This document shows, in pieces, positions 7,497 to 15,238 of a stretch of 22,418 bases of DNA. The DNA lies in NCBI GenBank assembly GCA_033791105.1, contig JASJHI010000346.1, positions 1 through 22,418 of the forward strand, read 5' to 3'. Each line of letters begins with the position of its first letter. The first letter of the stretch is position 1. This DNA comes from JASJHI01 sp033791105. GTDB lineage: Bacteria; Actinomycetota; Acidimicrobiia; Acidimicrobiales; Ilumatobacteraceae. A model generated the notes under the pieces. It was given only the letters and a program-made list of their open reading frames with translations, was not told the DNA's origin and did not search any database. The position numbers and the translations under genes were made by a program.

Positions 7497-8660
7497 TCAG
7501 GTGCCCGACCGCAGCCAGCCGGCCAGGTGTGTCGCGACGGCACCGGCCGATTGCCCCGGCGGATGATCCGTCTCGACGACGACGACGTCCGGCTCCACTC
7601 GCCGCCATGCGGCCTGGAGACCTTCGCTGGAAGTGCCGGGCGACGTGAAGAGCAGCACGGGTCGCCCGCTCGTGACGGGGACGTGCACACCGGCGAATGC
7701 CGTGGCTCGGTCGCCGTCTTCGCCTTCCGCGGGCCGAATCTGCTTCCCCCGAAGCGCCGACCCGGCTCGCTGCAGCCGCGCGCCGTAACGACGGGCGAGT
7801 CGGCGGCCTTCCTCGGGTGTTGCTCGCACCCGATCGCTGAACGAGCTGTCTGCCGACTGCGCGTCGCCGCTGCCGGGGAGGTCGGTGTCGATCAACGCCA
7901 CTCGCACGCGGTCGAAGTCGCTCGCGGAGAGGCGGCGGCCCACCTCGTGCGCGACCAGCCCGCCGGACTTCCAGCCGACCAGGATCAGTCGGCGACCCCG
8001 GTATGCCTCGACGAGAGCCGACGTCAGATCTTCGGCGACCTCGTCGACCGTGCGCGAAGCGTCATCGAGACGGGCCGCGAGGACCGCAGCGTCGGTGGGC
8101 AGACCGCCGTCGAACGTCGGGTCGAGCGCGCTCGTCGGCGGCGTGATGACCAGGATCACCGGTCCGTCCGCGGCGCCGGCCCGGACCGTGCTGATCGGGG
8201 AGTGGCCGTCGTCCTCGGCCAGACGTACCTCGAGTTCGGCGGCGAGCGCCCGGGGCGTGCGAGCCCGCAGCAGGAGGCCGATCGGTACCTCCCGGCCGGT
8301 CAGCTCGCTGACGGCGGCGACGATCTGGGCGGCGGCGAGCGAGTCGCCTCCGGAGGTGAAGAAGTCGTCGTCGGCGCCGAGTGTCGGATCGCCGATCGCC
8401 CGCCGCCAGATGGCGACGAAGGAGTCGGTGCGCTCGTCCGGCTCGGTGATGGGGAGCGGGAGCATCGCCGCGGCGCGACGGTCCAGCTTGCCGTGTGCGC
8501 TCCGGGGGAGTACCTCGACGAAGACGATCATCCGCGGTGCGGCCGCCCCGTGCCGCTCGGACATGTGGCGCCGAACGTCGGCCGGTGAGATGACGCGCTC
8601 GTCGGCGATCACGTGAGCGACGAGCGTCTCGCGATCGCCGACCGTACGCGGCGTGACCAC
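7497..8660 (-). CDS. NRPS C-terminal part: A2 tail, carrier protein, thioesterase-like domain
   Basis: These 387 codons continue the large NRPS in the same frame beyond two stop codons. Residues 1-65 complete the A2 domain, including core A10 (LPRSAHGKLDRR, with the catalytic Lys). A carrier domain follows with DDFFTSGGDSLAAAQ (Ser for phosphopantetheine, about residue 108). The rest is an alpha/beta-hydrolase thioesterase fold. Its nucleophile elbow reads GWKSGGLVAHE where active type I/II thioesterases have G-x-S-x-G, so Lys occupies the Ser position; a late His (ETDHPPGQ) is retained. If it is separately translated, the GTG at 8660 with a weak GAGG upstream could serve for re-initiation. 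Otherwise this is the stranded end of a broken NRPS. Codon use and motif preservation are those of a working gene. Confidence 0.85.
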   Translation of the reverse strand: MVTPRTVGDRETLVAHVIADERVISPADVRRHMSERHGAAAPRMIVFVEVLPRSAHGKLDRRAAAMLPLPITEPDERTDSFVAIWRRAIGDPTLGADDDFFTSGGDSLAAAQIVAAVSELTGREVPIGLLLRARTPRALAAELEVRLAEDDGHSPISTVRAGAADGPVILVITPPTSALDPTFDGGLPTDAAVLAARLDDASRTVDEVAEDLTSALVEAYRGRRLILVGWKSGGLVAHEVGRRLSASDFDRVRVALIDTDLPGSGDAQSADSSFSDRVRATPEEGRRLARRYGARLQRAGSALRGKQIRPAEGEDGDRATAFAGVHVPVTSGRPVLLFTSPGTSSEGLQAAWRRVEPDVVVVETDHPPGQSAGAVATHLAGWLRSGT

Positions 8661-8696
8661 CGCAGCCTCGACCCCGTCGATCGCAGCGATCTCAGC

Positions 8697-8708
8697 TTAC
8701 AGCACCTA
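8697..8708 (-). other. Twin in-frame stop codons (TAG...TAA) inside the NRPS
   Basis: Read on the minus strand, the A2 domain runs GGFRVEP, then TAG GTG CTG TAA, then AEIAAIDGVEAAVV. The four codons stand exactly where related A domains have a Gly-Glu-Ile/Val-Glu block, and the spacing to the next conserved Gly-Val is unchanged. Frame is kept on both sides. The lesion is therefore a block substitution without frameshift, a read-through or split point, or an assembly error. Confidence 0.9.
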
Positions 8709-11700
8709 GGGCTCGACGCGGAATCCCCCGACGGTTAGCTGGTCGTCGATCCGTCCGAGGAACAGGAGGTGGTCGCCGTCCTGCCAGACGAGGTCGCCGG
8801 TGCGGTACCACCGGAGGCCGTCGCGCTCGACGAAGGCGGCGGAGTCGCGTCCCGAGACGTAGCCGGCGGCGACCCCTGGGCCCGACACCCACAACTCGCC
8901 CGTCGCGCCGGGCGCCATCGCCCGACCGAGTGAGTCGGCGACCCGCAGGCGACCGCCGGGGATCGGGCCGCCGATCGGGACGGGGTCCTCCCCGCTGCGG
9001 CAGCGGTGGACGGATGCCCACACCGTGGCCTCGGTGGGTCCGTACTCGTTGTAGAGCTCGGTGTGGGGGAGGCCGGCGTGGTGTTCGTCGACGAGTCCGG
9101 CCGGGCAACTCTCGCCGGCGACGATCGCCACCTGCAGCGACCCGAGGCGTTCCGGATGCCGGTCGAGCAGCGCTCGGTACAGCGTCGGCACCATCAGCAG
9201 GTGGCTGACGTGATGTTCGCCGACGAGTTCGGCGAGGCGGTCGATGTCGTGTACGTCGTCGTCGCCGGCGAGCACGATCGCCCCACCGGTAGCGAGCGGC
9301 CAGAAGAGGCCGACCATCGAGCTGTCGAACCCGATGCTCGAGGTGAGCAGGAACCGCCCGGGGGGTGTGGTCCCGTAGACCGGTGGTCGGGCCGCGGTCG
9401 ACGCGGCGAGGTTGGCGTGGGTGACGGCGACTCCGGCCGGCAGACCGGTGGAGCCCGAGGTGAAGACCACGTATGCCGGGTCGCCCAGGGAGGGCAGCGG
9501 TCGCGACGAGCCGGCGGCGGAGCCGACCTCGGCCAACTGGAGGACGGGGGCGGGACTCCACGAGGACACGTCGTGGTCAGCCAGCACGAGATCGAGCTCG
9601 GCAGCCTCGGCGACCCGCTCGCGCTGCGCCGCGGCGATCGTCGGGTCGAGCGGGACGTACGCGGCCCCGGCGATCCACGCGCCGACGATGGCCGGGAGCA
9701 GGTCGGCGGTGCGGTGCACGGCCACGCCCACCCGCGCCGCGCCTGGGCGCGCGTCGGCGATGCCGTCGGCGATGGCCGACGCCCGCTCGAGCAGGGCCCC
9801 GTACGTGAGGTCGCCGTCAGGGGCGTGAACCGCCATGGCATCGGGGGAGCGGCGGGCGTGCCCGACGATGCGCTCGATCACGATCGGCTCCACGGTCGGC
9901 GCGGGCGCGACGAGATCGTCCGCGGCGACCGCGGCAAACAGCTCCTCGACCGTGTGGTGCGGCCGACGGCAGCAGGCCGCGAGCGCCGTGTGGAACGAGT
10001 CGAGCACCTGCTGGGCCTGCGCCCGGCCGACGGTGGTGCCGCGGTACTCCGCGCCGAGCAGGACCGTCTCGTCGCGTTCCTGCACGAACAACGTGAGATC
10101 GCTGATCGAGACCCCCGAGGCGAGGATCTCGTGGTCGGCGTGGGCTCCACCGAACGACGCCGGCGCCAGTTGCTCGTAGGCGAGCATCAGCGAGACGTCG
10201 GGGACGACCCCGCCTGCGGTTCGGCCGTCGTTGACCATGCGCGCGTAGGGGTAGGCACGGTGGGGGAGCGCAGCAGCCACGGTCTGCCCCGCCTCGATGA
10301 CGACGTCGTGGATCGTCGCGCCCGGGTCGACGTCGATCCCGAGAGGCAGTGTGTTGAGGAAGTACCCGATGGCCGGGGCGATGTCGGGGTGGTCCTTGCG
10401 CGACGCGGTGACACCCAGGTCGACGTGGCGGGTCCGGCTGTAGCCGCCGAGGCACATCGCGGCCGCTGCGAGCGCAACCGCAAAAGGAGTCGTGCCCGTC
10501 GCGGCGAGCTCGGACGTGGCAACGCCGGCTTCGAGCTGGAGGTAGCCGTCCTGCTCGGGAACTGCCGGCGGCGGCAGACGGACGGGATCCGCATCCTCCG
10601 CCGAAGCGCGCTGTTGCGTCCAGAAGTCGCCGCTCGGGCCGACCCGGTGACGTTGCCACTCGCCGTGGGCCGCGACAGTTGCCGGGAGTTCCGGCAAGGA
10701 CTGGTCGTGGTAGGCGCGCTCGACGTCGGACCACAGCAGGTCGAACGTACCGGCGTCGATGCAGATGTGGTGCAGTGCGACGAGCACGTCGGTCCCGCCC
10801 TCGGCGCGGGCGCCGCTGTGCACACGAACGAGCGGGCCCCGCTCGAGGTCGAACGGTTCGCCGCGCTGGGTCTCGGCGAACCGGCGGTGGTTGTCGATCG
10901 GGAACGACTCGAACGACAGTGCGGCGTCGACGGACAGCTCGGTGCGGTCAGCATCGAAGGCGGTGTACAAGGTGGGGTGGTGGCGGACCACCGTGCGGAA
11001 CGCATCGCGCAGGCGGTCGAGGTCGACCGCGTCGTCGACGGTGTAGAGGCGGGTGACGTTGTACCGGGGGTCGGCCGGATCGGCCCGGTACTCGAACAGC
11101 ATCGCCTCCTCGCCCTCGGTGAGCGGGGCGGGGTGGGGAGCGTCGAGGTGTGGGATCGGCGTTCGCTCGGCCGACTCGCCGGTGAGTTGGTCGATCGCGG
11201 CGGCGAACTCGCGAACGGTGCGGTGTTCGAACACGTACGCATCGGGAAGCTGGACGTCGAGGCGGTCCTCGACGGCGGCGACGGCTTGGAGGGCGGTGAG
11301 GGAGGCGCCGCCGAGGTCGAAGAAGTCGTCGTCCCGTCCGACGCGTGCGGCGTCGAGCACGACAGCCCAGATGGCCGCGACGGCCGCCTCCGTCAGGGTC
11401 TCGGGCGGGACGTAGTCGCCGGTCCCGCCTTGTCGCCGTGACGGCGCCGGCAGTGCCGAGGCGTCGATCTTGGCGCTCTCGGCGAGGGGGAGGTCGGTGA
11501 CGTGAACGAACGCAGCGGGAATCAACCGTTCGGGGAGTCGTTCGCGCAGGTGCGCCCGGAGCAGTGTCGGGTCGAGCGCCTCGTTGTCGGGAGTGCGGTA
11601 CCAGGCGGTGAGGATCTCCGGTTGCTTGGGCTGGTAGCCGATCTCGTCCAACATCTGCCGGACCACGGTGAGGTCGATGTCGTCGTCGAGCTCGTCGACG

Positions 11701-14700
11701 GCTTCGAGGCGGGTCTTGTGTCCGAGGCGGACATCCCAGCTGTAGGGCTCTGCGTAGTTGTGATACCCGCGTTCGGTGCGGTGGACGTGGATCCCGGCGA
11801 CGTTGATCAGGCAGTTGGTGGAGCGTCCGGTGTCGGCCGGCCGCACCCAGGGGGCCCGCGATTCGAGGAAATCGTAGAGGTCGGCGAGGGTGACGTCGAC
11901 GTAGCGATAGAAGTCGACGAACTCGATCTCGGTGAGCACGTCCACATCGGTGCGTTCGAAGATCGCCTGTTGCGGCAGCAGGTCGGTGACCGCGTCGCTG
12001 GTGTGGTGGTAGGTGCGCCGCGCTTGGAGGACGGTGCGGTCGATCGCGGCGGGGTCGAAGCGGTCGTCGTCGAACTGGTGGGGCACGAGGCGGGTCTCGA
12101 AGAACTGGCCTCGGGACAGCCCGGTGACGATGACCGGGATACCGAGTTCGTGGGCGCGGGCGACGGCCAACGTGTAGATGGTCTTGTAGCAGCCGTTGCA
12201 GACGTTGGCGTAGCGGTCGAGGCTGTCGCGGAAGATCTCGTTCATCGCGGCGGTGGTGACGAACTCGTGGCTGATCCCCAGATCGGCGACGCTGCGGCGA
12301 ATGTTGTCCTTGGCGCCGTCGGATGTGAACCCGTTGTCCAATGTCAACGCGTGCACCCGCCATCCGCGCTCCACCAACTGGTAGAGCGCGTAGGTCGAGT
12401 CCTTGCCCCCTGACAACAGGTGCAGACAGTCGTACTCACCGCCACTGCGCGCCCGCGCCCGGCGTCGCTCGGCATCCAGATCGGCCTCGTCGCCGAACCA
12501 CTCGTCGGTCGCCGGGGCGACGTGGTCGAATCGCGTGCACGCCGAGCACACCCCCGACTCGTCGACCACCACGCCAGGCACGTCGGTCCCCAACCCACAT
12601 CGGGTGCACCGACGCAATCCGATCGCCCGCAGGGCCGGCGTCCACGTGCGAACCACCGCGTTGGTCACGTCGGGATGGGTGGTCAGGGCGGCTTCGATCT
12701 CACCGGGTTCGAGGCGGACGCCGCCGACCTGCAACTGGTCGTCCATTCGGCCGCCGTAGACCAGTACGTCGTTCTCGACCCGCACGCGATCACCGGTCCG
12801 ATACAACGTGTGGTCGCTCACCTCGGGCACCGTGACGAACAGCTCCGCTGTCAACTCCGGCAGATTGAGATAGCCCGCTGCCATACCTGGCCGGCTCACG
12901 TACAGCTCTCCCCACGACCCGACGGGCGTCGGCCGTCCGAACCGGTCCAGCGCATGGACCTCGGCGCCTGGGCATGCGCGGCCGATCGGCACGTCGGGCC
13001 CGGTGTCCGCGTCCGGGTCCCACTCGTGCAACATGCAACCCACGACGGCTTCGGTCGGTCCGTACTCGTTGAACACCCGCACGCCCGGCGCGCATCGCGC
13101 GACGAACGCGGCGGCGACCGGCCGCCGGAACGCCTCCCCACCGACGATCACCGACCGCAACGGAAGGGGGTCGTCGATCATCCGCGACAACAACTCCAAT
13201 TGCCCCGGTGTTGCCTTCAACGTGTTCAACCGCTCGTCGCGGGCGATCGCCGACAGCGCCTGCAGCGGCTCACCGGGCATCACCACCGTCCGTCCACCCG
13301 TGAGCTGGGGCAGGAAGAGCGATGTGATCGTCAGATCGAACACCAATGCGGAGTGCAGCGGCATCACCGGCGGCACATCGTCGTCCACGTATGAGTCGAC
13401 GGCGAAATCGAGATAATCCGCCAGACCCCGATGCGAGATCGGCACCCCTTTCGGCACCCCTGTCGACCCCGACGTGTACAACACGTACGCCAGGTCGTCC
13501 GGGCCCACGGACGGCTCCACTGCCGGTGCATCCGCATCGACATCGGGCAACTCGTCGAGCACCAACGACAACTCGGAGTCGGCCGCGATGGCGTCGTGGC
13601 GGGTCGCCGGGTCCGCAGGATCGAGCATCACGAACGCCGCTCCCGCCCGCAGCACACCGTGCACCGCGACGAGTACGTCCAGCGACCTGGCCATCCTGAT
13701 CCCGACGCGCGACCCGACGTCGACACCCTGCTCGACCAGCCAGCCGGCCACGGCGTCGGCCTTCGAATCCAGCGCACCGGCGGTCAGCTCCAGACCCGCA
13801 CACTCTGCCGTCACCACATCGGGATCGGCGCGCAACCGCCCGCGCACCCACTCATGCACCGGCCGCGTCTCCACCGGGCGGGTCCGCACGGGATTCAGCC
13901 CGGCGAGGCGCTCGAGGTCGTCGGCGTCGGCCAACGTGACGGAACTGATGGTCGCCGTCGGGTCCGCGGCCGCGAGCCGGACCGCAGCTTCGACGTCGCG
14001 GGCGAGCGCGACGTGTGCACCGTCGACGCTGAGGCCACGGTTGAGGTCGACCTCGGCCCGCAGTCCGTCGCCGTAGTCGTAGAGGTGCAGGCGGATCGGA
14101 TGTGTGGGGTCGACGTGACCCGCTCTCTCCCACTGGGTCGCGGTCGGCATCCCGGCGAAGTCACCGAACCGGGCCGTGAGCACGTTCAGGACGGCATCGA
14201 GGTCCAGATCGGGACTCTCGCCGGGGCGGGCGTGCCGCATCGTGTCCAGGAGGGATCGTTGCACGCGGTCGAACAGCTCGCCGAAGCTCTCGTCGCCCGA
14301 CATCCGCACGCTCAGCGGGTACAACTCCATCAGCGGGCCGATCACGCGCTGGGCCACCGGGCCCGATCGATTGTGCAACGGGACGCCGAAGGTCAGGACG
14401 TCCCGCCCGTCGAGCCGGTGGAGCACGACGGCGAGTGCAGCGGCGAACACTCCGATCAGGCTCAGTTCGCGACTCAGCGTCCGGTAACGGCCGTCCAGGG
14501 CCGTCTCCACCGTCGAGGCGACCGAAACGGGTATCCGTTCGACATCGGTGGTCGACGCGCCACGCGGCCCGGAGGGCGCGATCGGCGTTTCGTCGAGCGG
14601 GACCTCGGCCCAGTGAGCGACACGTCGGTCACGCCCCTGCTCGAAGCGTGCGTCGAGTTCGTCGACGTAGTCGTAGTACGACGGCAGCGACGGTTCGTCC

Positions 14701-15221
14701 AGAGCTTCACCGAGCATTCGCCGGTAGCGCACCTCGGTGGCGCGGTACACCTCCGAGGAGCCCCAGGCGTCGGTCACTACGTGGTGCAGGTCGAGCCACC
14801 ACGTCCAACTGGCACCGCCGTGCTGTAGCAGGACCGAGTCGTAGGCGCAACGGACGGCATCAACGGGCGTCGCGATGCGCCCTTCGATCCAGTGATCGAG
14901 TTCGCTCTCGGGCAGCTCGATCACCTCCGTCGCAGTGGGGGGTTGCGCGAGGACGCGGATGGCCGGCTCCGTTCCGGCCCGGTCGATGATCACGGATCGG
15001 AGCGCGTCGGACTCGGCGACCACCTGCTCGAAGGCGTCGCACAGCACCGTCGGATCCAGCGGGCCGCGGATGTGGTGTGTCTTGGCCATGTTGGCCAGCG
15101 GCGATGTGCGGTGGATCCGCTGGCTCGACCAGATCTGATCCTGGATGCGGCTCAGCGGCCGTCGACGGTCCGACCGCGGGCTGAGGACGACCGGTTCGGC
15201 ATCGGGCTCGGCGACCGTCAT
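8706..15221 (-). CDS. Nonribosomal peptide synthetase, C-A1(PP-loop)-PCP-C-A2
   Basis: These 2171 residues begin at the ATG 17 bases after the HupE-like gene stop; the frame is open further upstream but overlaps that gene. C1 (about 20-450) has HHVVTDAW near 147. A1 has YTSGSTGVPKG near 579, NEYGPTE near 717, YRTGD and GGRMDDQLQVGG near 821. A PP-loop domain then interrupts the C-terminal subdomain (about 868-1195), after which A9/A10 resumes (ERLIPAAF, Lys in AESAKIDASA near 1248). PCP1 carries DLGGASL near 1301. C2 has HHICIDAG near 1482. A2 has TSGSTGLPAG near 1918, with Ala replacing the usual Lys, and ends at GGFRVEP by a TAG codon. By eye against GrsA, the A1 pocket reads DLTKIGEVG(K), close to asparagine codes. 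The A2 pocket reads about DSVLIAEVW(K), which I cannot assign. Its final subdomain, PCP and thioesterase follow in frame beyond the stop. Confidence 0.93.
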   Translation of the reverse strand: MTVAEPDAEPVVLSPRSDRRRPLSRIQDQIWSSQRIHRTSPLANMAKTHHIRGPLDPTVLCDAFEQVVAESDALRSVIIDRAGTEPAIRVLAQPPTATEVIELPESELDHWIEGRIATPVDAVRCAYDSVLLQHGGASWTWWLDLHHVVTDAWGSSEVYRATEVRYRRMLGEALDEPSLPSYYDYVDELDARFEQGRDRRVAHWAEVPLDETPIAPSGPRGASTTDVERIPVSVASTVETALDGRYRTLSRELSLIGVFAAALAVVLHRLDGRDVLTFGVPLHNRSGPVAQRVIGPLMELYPLSVRMSGDESFGELFDRVQRSLLDTMRHARPGESPDLDLDAVLNVLTARFGDFAGMPTATQWERAGHVDPTHPIRLHLYDYGDGLRAEVDLNRGLSVDGAHVALARDVEAAVRLAAADPTATISSVTLADADDLERLAGLNPVRTRPVETRPVHEWVRGRLRADPDVVTAECAGLELTAGALDSKADAVAGWLVEQGVDVGSRVGIRMARSLDVLVAVHGVLRAGAAFVMLDPADPATRHDAIAADSELSLVLDELPDVDADAPAVEPSVGPDDLAYVLYTSGSTGVPKGVPISHRGLADYLDFAVDSYVDDDVPPVMPLHSALVFDLTITSLFLPQLTGGRTVVMPGEPLQALSAIARDERLNTLKATPGQLELLSRMIDDPLPLRSVIVGGEAFRRPVAAAFVARCAPGVRVFNEYGPTEAVVGCMLHEWDPDADTGPDVPIGRACPGAEVHALDRFGRPTPVGSWGELYVSRPGMAAGYLNLPELTAELFVTVPEVSDHTLYRTGDRVRVENDVLVYGGRMDDQLQVGGVRLEPGEIEAALTTHPDVTNAVVRTWTPALRAIGLRRCTRCGLGTDVPGVVVDESGVCSACTRFDHVAPATDEWFGDEADLDAERRRARARSGGEYDCLHLLSGGKDSTYALYQLVERGWRVHALTLDNGFTSDGAKDNIRRSVADLGISHEFVTTAAMNEIFRDSLDRYANVCNGCYKTIYTLAVARAHELGIPVIVTGLSRGQFFETRLVPHQFDDDRFDPAAIDRTVLQARRTYHHTSDAVTDLLPQQAIFERTDVDVLTEIEFVDFYRYVDVTLADLYDFLESRAPWVRPADTGRSTNCLINVAGIHVHRTERGYHNYAEPYSWDVRLGHKTRLEAVDELDDDIDLTVVRQMLDEIGYQPKQPEILTAWYRTPDNEALDPTLLRAHLRERLPERLIPAAFVHVTDLPLAESAKIDASALPAPSRRQGGTGDYVPPETLTEAAVAAIWAVVLDAARVGRDDDFFDLGGASLTALQAVAAVEDRLDVQLPDAYVFEHRTVREFAAAIDQLTGESAERTPIPHLDAPHPAPLTEGEEAMLFEYRADPADPRYNVTRLYTVDDAVDLDRLRDAFRTVVRHHPTLYTAFDADRTELSVDAALSFESFPIDNHRRFAETQRGEPFDLERGPLVRVHSGARAEGGTDVLVALHHICIDAGTFDLLWSDVERAYHDQSLPELPATVAAHGEWQRHRVGPSGDFWTQQRASAEDADPVRLPPPAVPEQDGYLQLEAGVATSELAATGTTPFAVALAAAAMCLGGYSRTRHVDLGVTASRKDHPDIAPAIGYFLNTLPLGIDVDPGATIHDVVIEAGQTVAAALPHRAYPYARMVNDGRTAGGVVPDVSLMLAYEQLAPASFGGAHADHEILASGVSISDLTLFVQERDETVLLGAEYRGTTVGRAQAQQVLDSFHTALAACCRRPHHTVEELFAAVAADDLVAPAPTVEPIVIERIVGHARRSPDAMAVHAPDGDLTYGALLERASAIADGIADARPGAARVGVAVHRTADLLPAIVGAWIAGAAYVPLDPTIAAAQRERVAEAAELDLVLADHDVSSWSPAPVLQLAEVGSAAGSSRPLPSLGDPAYVVFTSGSTGLPAGVAVTHANLAASTAARPPVYGTTPPGRFLLTSSIGFDSSMVGLFWPLATGGAIVLAGDDDVHDIDRLAELVGEHHVSHLLMVPTLYRALLDRHPERLGSLQVAIVAGESCPAGLVDEHHAGLPHTELYNEYGPTEATVWASVHRCRSGEDPVPIGGPIPGGRLRVADSLGRAMAPGATGELWVSGPGVAAGYVSGRDSAAFVERDGLRWYRTGDLVWQDGDHLLFLGRIDDQLTVGGFRVEP
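11620..12615 (-). other. PP-loop ATP-pyrophosphatase domain inserted in A1
   Basis: This in-frame insert lies inside the C-terminal subdomain of A1, between the strand ending NAVVRTW and the strand ILTAWYRT. It opens with two Cys pairs (CTRC and CSAC, about 20 residues apart), like the metal site at the start of N-acetyl-sugar amidotransferases of the WbpG/PseA type. The PP-loop LLSGGKDSTYALYQL (about NRPS residues 932-946) follows, then LTLDNGF, a third Cys pair in NVCNGCYKTIY, and GLSRGQFFETR. Such domains bind ATP and adenylate a carbonyl oxygen so that ammonia or sulfur can replace it, as in asparagine synthetase, ExsB or ThiI relatives. No glutaminase or sulfurtransferase partner is seen nearby. 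The substrate is unknown; amide or thioamide formation on the tethered residue is my inference. Confidence 0.87.
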
Positions 15222-15238
15222 CGGGATCCGCTCGGTGG

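Noticed and set aside
9006..11441. Long plus-strand open frame of about 811 codons opposite the NRPS
   Set aside because: It is an antisense shadow of the NRPS in high-GC DNA; its translation is rich in Arg, Gly and Val with no family motif.
11620..12615. The PP-loop region as a separate gene wedged between two NRPS genes
   Set aside because: The frame is continuous with A1 on both sides, no stop or start with a ribosome binding site is present, and the A domain resumes with A9/A10.
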